This document shows positions 31,987 to 40,353 of a stretch of 49,736 nt of DNA, piece after piece (the stretch's first letter is position 1; every line of letters begins with the position of its first letter). The notes under the pieces are model-generated. The model was not told where the DNA came from. It did no database searches and saw only the letters and a program-made list of their open reading frames with translations. The DNA is taken from positions 1 to 49,736 of the forward strand of contig JAFXCP010000025.1 of the NCBI GenBank assembly GCA_017521405.1. Direction: 5' to 3'. This DNA is from Akkermansia sp. Its GTDB lineage: Bacteria; Verrucomicrobiota; Verrucomicrobiia; Verrucomicrobiales; Akkermansiaceae. A program made the translations under genes and the position numbers.

Positions 31987-32885
31987 GAGGGGGTGTCCTT
32001 TCGGTTGTCCGGGGAATTCTTAAAAAAGCCCCATTCTGCCACACTGGGGAACTCCACGCTGCCCAAGCGAGCCCGCAGCAGGAACCAGAGCTTGTGGAAG
32101 TTATTCACGCTGTACCGTCGCTCGAATACACGGTATTCATCGGCCTGCATTTTTTCCAGTACAGTGTGGTAGATGAGGCTCATTGCCTGCGCCGGGATAA
32201 GTGCATTGCGATCCTCCACGGAGAGGGCTTGGTAGCATTCCTCCGCTTCTCCGAAGTATTTTTCCGCCAATGCTGCTTCGTAAGCCAGAAGCTGGCGTAC
32301 ACGATAGTTGTAGCGCTGCTGGCGGATGTCCTCGTGTGTAACGCCGAAAAGCTCCATATCTGCTTTGGGCAGGTAAAAGCGCCCATGTTTTCGGCAATCT
32401 TCGGCCACATCGCGCAGGATGTTGACCAATTGCAAGGCATTCCCCAGGGCAATGGCATAGGCCTTAGCCTCCGGACCGGCCCCCATTACGCTGGCACTGG
32501 TAATGCCCACGCAGGCTGCTACTTTGTAAGCATAGGCCAGTAGGTCCTCGCGTGTTTCCGGTTGGGTGTGCTGAATATCGCTCCGGCAGCCATCAATCAA
32601 TTCCAGCATGGGGGCTGTATCCAGCTGTAAATCTGTTACGAGGGTGTATACCTCCTGTTCGAGCCCCGGTTCCGGGGCGATTTGCCGGGTGATGAGGGCT
32701 GCCCAGCGGTCCAGTGCTGCGTGGCGTTCTTCCGGGCTCATGCCGGGTTCGTCCACCACATCGTCCACGATGCGGCAGAAGGCGTAGAACTGTGCCATAT
32801 GAATCCGCTTTTCCTCGGGCAAATCCACCAAGGTAAAGGCCAGATTTGATTTTGCATTGCGGGTAATGGTGTCGGAATCAGTCAT
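31983..32885 (-). CDS. Squalene/phytoene synthase family protein (head-to-head prenyl synthase)
   Basis: 300 residues, the family's normal size. Both Asp-rich Mg-diphosphate motifs are present: YAFCRIVDDVVDEPG (DxxxD) and LVNILRDVAEDCRKHGRFYLP. YCRS-like and YRVFERRYSV blocks complete the pattern. It could make presqualene diphosphate or squalene (HpnC/HpnD) or phytoene; no hopanoid or carotenoid gene adjoins, so the product is unresolved. The start at 32885 (MTDSDTITRN) leaves 16 bp after lepB. It lies between signal peptidase and dCMP deaminase genes in one leftward operon. Confidence 0.85.
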   Translation of the reverse strand: MTDSDTITRNAKSNLAFTLVDLPEEKRIHMAQFYAFCRIVDDVVDEPGMSPEERHAALDRWAALITRQIAPEPGLEQEVYTLVTDLQLDTAPMLELIDGCRSDIQHTQPETREDLLAYAYKVAACVGITSASVMGAGPEAKAYAIALGNALQLVNILRDVAEDCRKHGRFYLPKADMELFGVTHEDIRQQRYNYRVRQLLAYEAALAEKYFGEAEECYQALSVEDRNALIPAQAMSLIYHTVLEKMQADEYRVFERRYSVNNFHKLWFLLRARLGSVEFPSVAEWGFFKNSPDNRKDTPS

Positions 32886-32901
32886 GAGCAGAGAGAGAGT
32901 C

Positions 32902-34134
32902 TTATTCGATTCTTCCCCAGTGGGATGTAAACGGCCACACCGTGAGGCAGGCCGGCCCCACAATGTTAAACTGCTTTACCGGACCCCAGTAGCGGGAATC
33001 TAAAGAATTAGTGGTATTATCACCCAGTGCGGCATACTCACGCAGGTTCACCTCCTCCGGATTTCGGAGAGTTACCGGTGCTAAATCCGTCATGTACGCA
33101 TTCGGAATGCGGCGGAAGGGGAGTTCTTGGTATCCGCACTTGTTGAAAGGTGCCTTACCCTCTGCCACGCGGGCAATGGTGTGCTCCTTTGCCGGGGTGC
33201 CATTCACATACAAATAGGGAGGGCGCACTTGCAGTGTATCTCCGGGTAAGCCGCAGAGTCTCTTGATGTAATGTGTAGCGGCCTGCTGATCCTCAATCCG
33301 CAGGGCTGCGGAGGATTTCATGCTGGTGTTGATACCTCGTGTATCGAACACAAATGTTTCCCCACGTTCCGGTTTGCGGAAGTGGTAGCTCATACGATTT
33401 ACTATAATCATATCCCCGGCATCCACACGAGCACGCATAATCGGCTCCCCGGCGGAGAAGGAACCCAGCACTATTCCGGCAGGTGTTTCTTTCAGCTTGC
33501 CTTGGTCTTTCAGGTACTGTATTACCGCTCCCTTAGCAGAGGGAATGGAAATGGTACTGCCATCACTAAAGGTAAGAATTGTCTCCGTAAAGAGAAGGTA
33601 TTTGGGGCGGTCGTGGATTTTAACCAATTGCTTGGGTGCGTCCGCCGTGGCTTCTATGTAGGAACTACCGAGGGTAATCATATCCCATATCCGTTTGGGG
33701 GCACTGGGAATTTCTTCCACCGGATGCACAATAATACCATTCAGACTGGGCTGCATGGAACCGGTCGGGATACGGAACGGCTGGGCATAGTAGGTACGAA
33801 TACCCAGAAATACAACCATAATTACAAAAAAAGATTCTGCCATTTCCACCAGGGCATGGCGTTTGTAACCCTGCATAGGGCTGCATTGCACATCGGCCAG
33901 TTTTGTTAGGCGTTCGGTTTCCGCTTTGTTCCAGAGTCTTAGTGCTCCCTGTAAGCCTTGTAGAAGCTCCGTACAGGTACTCAGTTCCTTTTCCCCTAAC
34001 TGGGGTCGATAGTGGTTAATATAGCGGCGCAAAGCAGCACAGGTCTCCCGCCCGGTTCGTCTCCAGCGGGGGGTAAACCACGTTAGCACAGTATCTAAAA
34101 ACCAGTAAAGGAAAAACTTCAGATATTTCATCAT
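32902..34134 (-). CDS. lepB: Signal peptidase I with a large insertion
   Basis: About 410 residues. The catalytic Ser is in FRIPTGSMQPSL (about residue 126), the catalytic Lys in HYIKRLCGLPGD (about residue 291), and the final box in YAALGDNTTNSLDSRYWGPV. One membrane helix (FFVIMVVFLGIRTYYA) precedes the Ser; a long cytoplasmic N-terminus of about 95 residues precedes that. The Ser-Lys distance is about 165 residues, against about 55 in E. coli LepB, so about 100 extra residues are inserted, containing a SFSAGEPIMRARVDAGDMI stretch before the standard 'GDxIIVNR' block. It processes exported proteins such as the many signal-peptide proteins in this window. The start at 34134 is chosen because ATG 34149 lies in the -10 box. 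Confidence 0.9.
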   Translation of the reverse strand: MMKYLKFFLYWFLDTVLTWFTPRWRRTGRETCAALRRYINHYRPQLGEKELSTCTELLQGLQGALRLWNKAETERLTKLADVQCSPMQGYKRHALVEMAESFFVIMVVFLGIRTYYAQPFRIPTGSMQPSLNGIIVHPVEEIPSAPKRIWDMITLGSSYIEATADAPKQLVKIHDRPKYLLFTETILTFSDGSTISIPSAKGAVIQYLKDQGKLKETPAGIVLGSFSAGEPIMRARVDAGDMIIVNRMSYHFRKPERGETFVFDTRGINTSMKSSAALRIEDQQAATHYIKRLCGLPGDTLQVRPPYLYVNGTPAKEHTIARVAEGKAPFNKCGYQELPFRRIPNAYMTDLAPVTLRNPEEVNLREYAALGDNTTNSLDSRYWGPVKQFNIVGPACLTVWPFTSHWGRIE

Positions 34135-34147
34135 ATGCTCTCTCGCC

Positions 34148-34175
34148 ATTGTACACCCTTACGTTTTTTTGTAAA
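34148..34175 (-). promoter_or_regulatory. Promoter of the lepB operon
   Basis: Minus-strand TTTACA (34170-34175), 16-bp spacer, TACAAT (34148-34153), 13 nt to the ATG at 34134. Confidence 0.6.
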
Positions 34176-34282
34176 TGAGAAAGTGTGTTATAGCGGGGTG
34201 CTCAAGGAGAGAGACAGGGGGTAAACCTTTGTTTTTTACTTGGATGCGGATGATGGGGGCTTGTTAAAGGATGAAAATGGCG

Positions 34283-35164
34283 TTAGCGCCGCCTCCGAGC
34301 CGCAAAACCACACATCAATATAAGCCCCAATGTGCTTGAGGCCGGCTCGGGAACCATGGTAATTACCATGGTGTTAATGGCTGCGGCGGTATATTTCTGT
34401 ATTCCATTTTCTTCGCCGAGATATCCGCCTTCCACCTTTAATGTCAAAAGTCCTTCTGCATCGATTTCAACTTCTTGCCACTCCAGTACTCCGGCATAGC
34501 CACCCCCGGCGGCGTTGGTGCCGGTAATGGTGTAGGTGCTTTCATCGTTTAGTGTGTAAGTGGCAGTTGCATCGTTCCCTTCGTAGACGGAACCCATGTA
34601 GGAGTTGCCTCCTGCAATGATGGTGAGGTTGTAGAGACCGGCTTTAAATCCACTGATTGTTAGCGTGAATGCCCCGGAATTATTATCGTTGAGATATGTG
34701 TATATGAAATCCCCATAGGCATTTGTGGGTATCCAGTCGGGGCGTGGGGTGTCGTTAAACAAGGCATCGGTCGGAGCTTTAGAACTTTTAATGGTGTCAA
34801 AAGTGCCTATGGATGAGTCTTTGGAAATGGATAAAGAGAGGTGAGAATCCGCATTGTTTTCGGAATCGTAGATAGTAACAGTGTTTGCATTTTGTTGTGC
34901 ATACGTTGCAGATACGGAGGCATTATCCTTGCTAACCGTTTCTGCGAAATAGGAACTGCTTAGCGTTGCTGCTCCCTTTTCGGTTTGCGTTGCAACGGAA
35001 ACGTTATTCCAACCGGCTGCTGTGGTACGTGTTGCGTATTTGGTCGCAGCTCCGTATGTGTATGCAAACTCACTTCTACCAAAATCAATCCTCCATTCCT
35101 TGCTTTCTGCAGAGGTTTTAGTAAGGGAGAGTACGAGTATAGGGAATAAGTAGAGTAGTTTCAT
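34283..35164 (-). CDS. Exported PEP-CTERM protein
   Basis: 293 residues. It has a signal peptide (MKLLYLFPILVLSLTKTSA), a beta-rich Ser/Thr/Asn-rich body with no Cys until the tail, and a C-terminal PEP-CTERM sorting signal (VPEPASSTLGLILMCGFAARRRR). The body contains GAFTLTISGFKAGLYNLTIIAGG and a later YTITGT..AGVLEWQEVEI part, resembling a carbohydrate-binding-like beta-sandwich often seen in Verrucomicrobia PEP-CTERM proteins. It is probably surface-attached after exosortase processing. It is monocistronic and lies upstream of, but is not co-transcribed with, the lepB operon. The precise role is unknown. Confidence 0.8.
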   Translation of the reverse strand: MKLLYLFPILVLSLTKTSAESKEWRIDFGRSEFAYTYGAATKYATRTTAAGWNNVSVATQTEKGAATLSSSYFAETVSKDNASVSATYAQQNANTVTIYDSENNADSHLSLSISKDSSIGTFDTIKSSKAPTDALFNDTPRPDWIPTNAYGDFIYTYLNDNNSGAFTLTISGFKAGLYNLTIIAGGNSYMGSVYEGNDATATYTLNDESTYTITGTNAAGGGYAGVLEWQEVEIDAEGLLTLKVEGGYLGEENGIQKYTAAAINTMVITMVPEPASSTLGLILMCGFAARRRR

Positions 35165-35180
35165 GGTAAATACTACCTAC

Positions 35181-35209
35181 ATTCTACCGCCTGTATATAG
35201 TAGAATCAA
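35181..35209 (-). promoter_or_regulatory. Promoter of the PEP-CTERM gene at 34283-35164
   Basis: Minus-strand TTGATT (35204-35209), 17-bp spacer, TAGAAT (35181-35186), 16 nt to the ATG at 35164. Confidence 0.6.
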
Positions 35210-35236
35210 GGAAAAAATGGATTGGGCTATTTTTTT

Positions 35237-36613
35237 TCAGAGCCCCATTTTCCCGGGATTGAGTATATTTTGCGGATCCAGCGCAGATTTGAGCACACGG
35301 TGAAGATTTATGGCAGTATGCCCAATGGCTTGCGGGAACCATGGCGCTTTCGCAAGACCGATACCATGTTCCCCGGTAATACTGCCGCCATGGGCCAGTA
35401 CCCAATCGAAAAGGCGGTGCACAAGAGCATCTGCCGGAGGGCGTACATCTCTCCCATCTGCATCCTTAAGTACCATGATATTGGTGTGAATGTTGCCATC
35501 TCCGGAGTGTCCGAAGCAGGCCACAGGAATGCCGGTTTCCTTCTGCATTTGTTCACAAAATTCCACCAGTTCCACCAGATGGGAGCGGGGAATCACAATA
35601 TCCTCGTTCAGCTTGGTAAGCCCGGTGGCTTTGAGGCTGTACGAAAACTCGCGGCGGAGCTGCCAAATGGCTTCCACCTCCTCCTCCCTGCGAGCATATA
35701 CTACTTCGCTGGCACCACCGGTGTGCAGAATTTCGGCAATCGCTTCCAACTCTGTTGCAATGGCATCCTCCTGCCCGTCAATTTCAATAATAATGTGCCC
35801 GCGGGCTCCGGCAGGTAAGGCACTGGAGCCCAAATGTCGGCGCGCGGCCTCTAGTGTAAAGGCATCCGTAATCTCAATAGCGCAGGGTAAATGCCCACTT
35901 TGCAGGGTGTTTTGCACTGCTGCCGCTGCCATGGCAAAGTGTGGAAAACTGGCATGCAATGCAGCACGCGCAGGGGGCATCGGAATAAGGCGTAGTGTGG
36001 CTTGGGTGATGATGCCCAGCATACCCTCGCTTCCGCAGAAAAGCCCCACGAGGTCGAATCCCTGTTTATTTTTGTGTGTGCGCCCGCCGCAGTGCAGAAT
36101 GCGCCCATCCGCCAGCACCACGGTAAGCCCCAGCACGTAGGCACGGGTTACACCGTATTTGAGGCAGCGGGGTCCTCCTGCATTGGTGGCAATGTTGCCG
36201 CCTATGGTGGATTCTTTGCGGGAGGCCGGATCCGGCGGGTAGAACCAGCCCCGCGCCGCTGCGGCACTTTGCAAATCGGCGGTGAGTACGCCGCTTTCCA
36301 CCACGGCCACGCCATCTGCCGGGTTAATTTCCAGAATGCGATTCATGCCGGCAGTGGAGAGTACAATGCCTCCTTGCACAGGCACGCATCCCCCCACATA
36401 ACCCACCCCGGCACCACGGGCGGTGACGGGAATACGGTGCTTCGCGGCAAAACGCAGAGTGGCGGACACATCCTCCGTGCTGCGAGCCAGTACCACGGCA
36501 TCCGGCAAAGCCGTGGCATACCACTTATCCCCTGCGTGAGCTTGCAGAGTGGCTGCATCAGTGCGGACACAATCGCCCAATTCTTGGCGGAGTTGTTGGA
36601 GAAGCTGTTGCAT
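35237..36613 (-). CDS. FAD-linked 2-hydroxyacid oxidase/dehydrogenase, GlcD/D-lactate dehydrogenase family
   Basis: 458 residues, full length for GlcD-type enzymes. The FAD (PCMH) domain includes PVTARGAGVGYVGG and PDPASRKESTIGGNIATNAG. The C-terminal domain holds the substrate/metal motifs CFGHSGDGNIHTNIM and GEHGIGLAK. Enzymes of this family oxidise glycolate, D-lactate, 2-hydroxyglutarate or sulfolactate and pass electrons to the respiratory chain. GlcE/GlcF partners are not encoded here. It starts 8 bp after an ABC permease gene and is the last gene of a four-gene operon with a sulfonate/nitrate-type importer, so it may oxidise the imported compound. Confidence 0.88.
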   Translation of the reverse strand: MQQLLQQLRQELGDCVRTDAATLQAHAGDKWYATALPDAVVLARSTEDVSATLRFAAKHRIPVTARGAGVGYVGGCVPVQGGIVLSTAGMNRILEINPADGVAVVESGVLTADLQSAAAARGWFYPPDPASRKESTIGGNIATNAGGPRCLKYGVTRAYVLGLTVVLADGRILHCGGRTHKNKQGFDLVGLFCGSEGMLGIITQATLRLIPMPPARAALHASFPHFAMAAAAVQNTLQSGHLPCAIEITDAFTLEAARRHLGSSALPAGARGHIIIEIDGQEDAIATELEAIAEILHTGGASEVVYARREEEVEAIWQLRREFSYSLKATGLTKLNEDIVIPRSHLVELVEFCEQMQKETGIPVACFGHSGDGNIHTNIMVLKDADGRDVRPPADALVHRLFDWVLAHGGSITGEHGIGLAKAPWFPQAIGHTAINLHRVLKSALDPQNILNPGKMGL

Positions 36614-36621
36614 AGTGAGTG

Positions 36622-37413
36622 CTATTCCTTACCGGTGCCCCATCGGCGGTGCAGCCATGCCTCTGCGGGGGAAAAGAGGATTTTATCGGCCAGCAACCCC
36701 ACGGCGATGATGATGAACATGACGCCGATAACCTGATACATTCGCTGTAATTCCCGGCCATAATGCAGGTATTGGCCAATGCCAAAACCGGAAACCACGG
36801 ATACATAAATTTCCGCAGCCATGAGGGAGCGCCAGGCAAAGGCCCAGCCTTGCTTCATGCCGGATACCACAAAGGGTGCAGAGGCCGGAAGCGTTACAAA
36901 AATGAGCGTATGCAGCGGACCGGAACCCATAGTGCGTGCAGCCCGGGCGTATATAGGCGGCACGTTCTTCATCCCATTCTGGGTGGAAAGCAGCACACTC
37001 CACAGCGTGCCCATAATCACCACAAACAGCAGTGCTGCTTCTGTTTGCCCAAACCATATGCAGGCCAGCGGCACCCAGCACACGCTCGGCAGAGCTTGCA
37101 ATCCCAAAGCCAGCATGCCCAGCGTATCGTTCACACAGCGGAAGCGCGCCGCCAGCATGCCCAGCGGCACCCCGAGAATAAGGCCGATAAGGTAGCCGAT
37201 GAGCAGCCGCCGCAGGGTGATGAGCATGGAAAGCGGAATCTTCCCATTCGCCGTGTTATCCCACAGGTATTGTGCCACGGTGCTGGGCGGGGGCAGTACA
37301 TATGGGGACCACAGGCTTTCCGGCATGCCCAAAAAAGCAAAATCCCCGGTGAGAATCGCCCATGCCAGAATCAGCAGGGCAAAGAAACAAACAGAGTTGG
37401 TGAGGCGTTTCAT
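36622..37413 (-). CDS. ABC transporter permease, SsuC/TauC/NitT family
   Basis: 263 residues with about six membrane helices. The cytoplasmic EAA-like loop is GMKQGWAFAWRSLMAAEI, matching the BPD_transp_1 permeases for sulfonates, taurine or nitrate. LPPPSTVAQYLWD at the N-terminus is a typical SsuC/TauC element. It lies between its ATPase (18 bp upstream) and the GlcD-type oxidase (8 bp downstream). Confidence 0.88.
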   Translation of the reverse strand: MKRLTNSVCFFALLILAWAILTGDFAFLGMPESLWSPYVLPPPSTVAQYLWDNTANGKIPLSMLITLRRLLIGYLIGLILGVPLGMLAARFRCVNDTLGMLALGLQALPSVCWVPLACIWFGQTEAALLFVVIMGTLWSVLLSTQNGMKNVPPIYARAARTMGSGPLHTLIFVTLPASAPFVVSGMKQGWAFAWRSLMAAEIYVSVVSGFGIGQYLHYGRELQRMYQVIGVMFIIIAVGLLADKILFSPAEAWLHRRWGTGKE

Positions 37414-37431
37414 GTAATCGGCAGCAGGGGC

Positions 37432-38238
37432 TTAGTCAGATTCGGCGGCAGTGTATCCTTTGAGGGCGGAGGTAATCTCCTGCGAGAGGTCTGCCAAATC
37501 GTGGTTGTTAATGTTGCGCGGGCGGGGCAGGGATACGGGGAATTGCTCGCGAATGCGCCCGGGATGCGGAGAGAAGAGTACCACACGGTTGCCCAGGCAC
37601 ACCGCTTCGCGCACGTTGTGTGTCACAAAAATAATGGTCTTGCGGCGCTTCTCCCACACATCCTGAATATCGCCATAAAGCCGTTCTCGAGTCATGGCAT
37701 CCAGGGCGGAGAAGGGCTCATCCATCAGCAGAATCTTGGGATTCGGCGCCAGAGAACGTGCCAAGGCCACACGCTGGCGCATCCCCCCGGACAGTTCGTG
37801 AATATTAGAATGTGCAAAGCGGTCCATCTTGACGAGGAAGAGGTAGTATTTAGCCACTTCCAGCCGTTCCTTATCCGTCAGGTTGGGTTTTTGTTTCAGC
37901 CCGAACATTACGTTGCCAATCACATCCAGCCATGGGAAGAGCGCATGCTCTTGGAACATGACCATGCGGTCCCGCCCCGGGCCGGTAATGGGGGTGCCGT
38001 CTATCAAAGCCATGCCGCTATCCGGCTTTTCCAACCCGGCAATAATGTTAAGCAGGGTGGATTTGCCGCAGCCACTGGGCCCCACAAAACAAACGAATTC
38101 CCCCTCGTTGATATTGAGGGAAACATCGTCCAATGCCCGGACAGGACCGGAAGACGTGGTAAAATCCTTGCACACATGCTCAATGCTGAGCTTGGCAGTC
38201 GGGAATGCGTTAATCTCTTCGTGTAATTTCTCCTGCAT
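37432..38238 (-). CDS. ABC transporter ATPase, SsuB/TauB/NrtD family
   Basis: 268 residues from the ATG at 38238. Walker A GPSGCGKSTLL, Q-loop MFQEHALFPWL, signature LSGGMRQRVALARSL, Walker B ILLMDEPFSALD and the switch His in VTHNVREAV are all intact. The N-terminal TSSGPVRALDDVSL matches sulfonate/nitrate importers. A longer in-frame start at 38412 would overlap the binding-protein gene and is unlikely. It energises the adjacent permease. Confidence 0.9.
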   Translation of the reverse strand: MQEKLHEEINAFPTAKLSIEHVCKDFTTSSGPVRALDDVSLNINEGEFVCFVGPSGCGKSTLLNIIAGLEKPDSGMALIDGTPITGPGRDRMVMFQEHALFPWLDVIGNVMFGLKQKPNLTDKERLEVAKYYLFLVKMDRFAHSNIHELSGGMRQRVALARSLAPNPKILLMDEPFSALDAMTRERLYGDIQDVWEKRRKTIIFVTHNVREAVCLGNRVVLFSPHPGRIREQFPVSLPRPRNINNHDLADLSQEITSALKGYTAAESD

Positions 38239-38263
38239 AGCGGTGGAAAAAGGTGGCGGCAAA

Positions 38264-39250
38264 TCAAGGAACTTGCGGGGTATACAGCATGCCCTCCAGC
38301 GGGGGAACGCGGTCCAACAGCCCGGCGGCTTGGGCATCCTGTACAAACTGTTGCAAGCCTCCCAAATCAATCTTGGTATCCGGTTTGAGCCGTGCCCATG
38401 CACGTTCCACAAGTGAAAGCTCCATGGGGGCTTGGGTAAGGTGTGTCAGCTCATCAGCCATGCGGCGGCGGGACTCCTCCGGGTGCTCGAGAATCCACCG
38501 GGTAAGCTCCCTGTGGGCGGTAAGGATGGCTGCCGTTTCCTGCGGGTGTGCCTTTAACCAGGCCACACGCCCTACAAGTACAGTGGTAACCACATCCGGC
38601 TCTTGGACGAGGATGCGGGCCCCGGCCATTTGTTCCAAGCGGGAAACCCAAGGCTCCACCGTCCAGCAGGCATCGATATCTCCCTGCTGCATAAGTTGCA
38701 GCTGCATGGAATTAGGCGTGGGCGCCACACGGCAATCTCCGGCACCTTCCAGCGTACAGCGCAGACCGTGTTTGGTTAACCAAGCGCGGCAGGATACATC
38801 CTGCGTATTGCCCAGTTGGGGGGTGGCAATGCTCCGCCCCCGGAAATCGGCCGCCTTCCGGATGCCGCTTTGCGGATGCACCATCAGCGCCGCCCCCCCA
38901 TTCACAGCCCCGGCCAGTAGGCGTACCTCCCGCCCGGCAGAAACGGCATAGGCATTCAGCGCAGGGCTGGGCCCTACGTAGACCACATCTGCCGTACGCC
39001 CAAAGAGAGCCTCCATGGCCGTGGGCCCGGCATTGTAGGTATACCACTCAATTCGGTAGCCCGGCAGGTAGCGTTCGAACCAGCCCGCACCTTCGCGACT
39101 CATATTCCGCGCCACCAGTGCCTGCACATGCGTCACATTGGGAAATCCTCCCATGCGAATTATCTTGCGCCCGGCATCCTCCTCGTGGCAACCCACTGCC
39201 ACCAGTAAGAAAAAAGCCAGAACCAGCCCGCTGAGTAGTTGCTTTAACAC
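38264..39250 (-). CDS. Substrate-binding lipoprotein, SsuA/TauA/NrtA-like
   Basis: 328 residues. The signal peptide ends in lipobox LVAVGC (Cys about residue 21). The mature part begins with the family's first strand (IIRMGGFPNVTHVQALVARN). GRTADVVYVGPSPALNAY and DFRGRSIATPQLGNTQDVSCR are typical of aliphatic-sulfonate/nitrate/taurine receptors. The ligand cannot be fixed from sequence by eye. The gene uses a GTG start, positioned 7 nt from the -10 box, and is the first of the operon SBP-ATPase-permease-GlcD. Confidence 0.88.
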   Translation of the reverse strand: MLKQLLSGLVLAFFLLVAVGCHEEDAGRKIIRMGGFPNVTHVQALVARNMSREGAGWFERYLPGYRIEWYTYNAGPTAMEALFGRTADVVYVGPSPALNAYAVSAGREVRLLAGAVNGGAALMVHPQSGIRKAADFRGRSIATPQLGNTQDVSCRAWLTKHGLRCTLEGAGDCRVAPTPNSMQLQLMQQGDIDACWTVEPWVSRLEQMAGARILVQEPDVVTTVLVGRVAWLKAHPQETAAILTAHRELTRWILEHPEESRRRMADELTHLTQAPMELSLVERAWARLKPDTKIDLGGLQQFVQDAQAAGLLDRVPPLEGMLYTPQVP

Positions 39251-39257
39251 TCATCGA

Positions 39258-39286
39258 ACCCTAGCAGAAATAAGAGCCATGGTCAA
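39258..39286 (-). promoter_or_regulatory. Promoter of the importer/GlcD operon
   Basis: Minus-strand TTGACC (39281-39286), 17-bp spacer, TAGGGT (39258-39263), 7 nt to the GTG at 39250. An out-of-frame ATG lies in the 7-nt gap. Confidence 0.55.
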
Positions 39287-39346
39287 GCGGCAAGTGTGGC
39301 AAACACTCCTTTCGCAAAAAGTTACTTTTCCGAGGCTTCGCCCGCA

Positions 39347-39370
39347 AGGAAAATATCCGCACAGGCGGAT
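39347..39370 (-). terminator. Terminator of uppP
   Basis: 6-bp stem ATCCGC/GCGGAT (39355-39360 with 39365-39370), 4-nt loop, then ATTTTCC on the minus strand. It begins at the uppP stop codon. The stem is short. Confidence 0.55.
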
Positions 39371-40200
39371 TAGTACGCCACCTCCATGCCATTCAGCACA
39401 AAGAGCAGCATCACGATGGCTGCCGCAATGCGGTACCAGCCAAAAATGGAGAGGCTGTGGCGATTCAGATACCCCACCATCCACTTTACGGCAATGATGG
39501 CACTTAACCACGCCATAAAAGTACCCGCAATAATCGGTCCCCAGCCCAGCTCTGCCACCATGGCGCTGCCGTGCTTCATCGCATCGTGGCAGGTGGCGGC
39601 TCCCAGTGTAATAAGCCCCAGCAGGAAACTAAACTCCACCGCTGCCGCCACACTCAACCCGGTGCAAAGCCCGCCCAGCATCGTCATTAAACTGCGGCTG
39701 GTGCCGGGAATCATCGCAATGCACTGCATGAACCCCACCACGAGGGAACCCTTCCAGTTAAGCTCTTCCAGTGCTTTGCCGCCAAAATCCTTTCCCTGCT
39801 TCTCCCGTGCCCGCACATAGAGAAGAATGACCACACCGCCGAGAGCCCACGTCAGCATCACCGTCTCGGCATTAAACAGGTACTCCTTTATGAGCCCGGC
39901 GCAAAGCACACCGATGATGGCTGCCGGTAAAAAACCCACGATGATGTTTGCCAGCATGCGGAGCCCCGCCGGATTCTTGCCGCACACCCCGGCCCACATC
40001 TCGCTCACACGCTTAAAATATAGCCCCAGGACTGCCAAAATGGCACCCCCTTGGATGCAAATCTCAAAGGCATCCAGCGCTGTGGATTTACCCAGCCCCA
40101 GCAGGTATTGTGTGATGATGAGGTGTCCGGTGGAACTGACAGGCAGGTATTCGGTGAGGCCTTCCACAAGCCCAAGTACGAGGGAGTCGAGTATGGTCAT
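39370..40200 (-). CDS. uppP: Undecaprenyl-diphosphatase (UppP/BacA family)
   Basis: 276 residues, with about eight membrane helices. It dephosphorylates undecaprenyl diphosphate to recycle the lipid carrier for peptidoglycan and surface glycans; overexpression gives bacitracin resistance in other species. Motif 1 is EGLTEYLPVSSTGHLII and motif 2 is PGTSRSLMTMLGG, both containing conserved catalytic residues. The start at 40200 (MTILDSLVLG) matches family N-termini and the promoter; the upstream frame continues much further without relevance. The gene is transcribed alone. Confidence 0.93.
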   Translation of the reverse strand: MTILDSLVLGLVEGLTEYLPVSSTGHLIITQYLLGLGKSTALDAFEICIQGGAILAVLGLYFKRVSEMWAGVCGKNPAGLRMLANIIVGFLPAAIIGVLCAGLIKEYLFNAETVMLTWALGGVVILLYVRAREKQGKDFGGKALEELNWKGSLVVGFMQCIAMIPGTSRSLMTMLGGLCTGLSVAAAVEFSFLLGLITLGAATCHDAMKHGSAMVAELGWGPIIAGTFMAWLSAIIAVKWMVGYLNRHSLSIFGWYRIAAAIVMLLFVLNGMEVAY

Positions 40201-40209
40201 GTCGCAGTG

Positions 40210-40238
40210 CATGTACATTATTTCTGTGAAAAGGTCAA
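40210..40238 (-). promoter_or_regulatory. Candidate uppP promoter
   Basis: Minus-strand TTGACC (40233-40238), 17-bp spacer, TACATG (40210-40215, poor -10), 9 nt to the ATG at 40200. Confidence 0.4.
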
Positions 40239-40248
40239 TCATAAACGA

Positions 40249-40272
40249 TAAAAATGCCCCCTTTGGAGGGCA
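40249..40272 (-). terminator. Terminator-like hairpin upstream of uppP
   Basis: A 7-bp stem (40255-40261 with 40266-40272, one G-U pair on the minus strand) is followed on the minus strand by TTTTTA. No leftward gene ends here: the neighbour to the right runs rightward. It may block antisense transcription into uppP or mark a lost gene. Confidence 0.4.
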
Positions 40273-40353
40273 AATGCCAAAAAAAGGTTGAAGAGCGAGC
40301 CTAAAACTGCTATTTATAGTGTCAGAAATTTGCATATTACTTGCGCGGTGTAT

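Noticed and set aside
34260-34300. Terminator of the PEP-CTERM gene at 34283-35164
   Set aside because: Only a 4-bp GGCG/CGCC stem followed by ATTTT could be found, too weak to call.
35205-35245. Terminator after the GlcD-type gene
   Set aside because: A GGGCT/AGCCC stem has a 12-nt loop and an interrupted T tract, and it overlaps the next promoter region.
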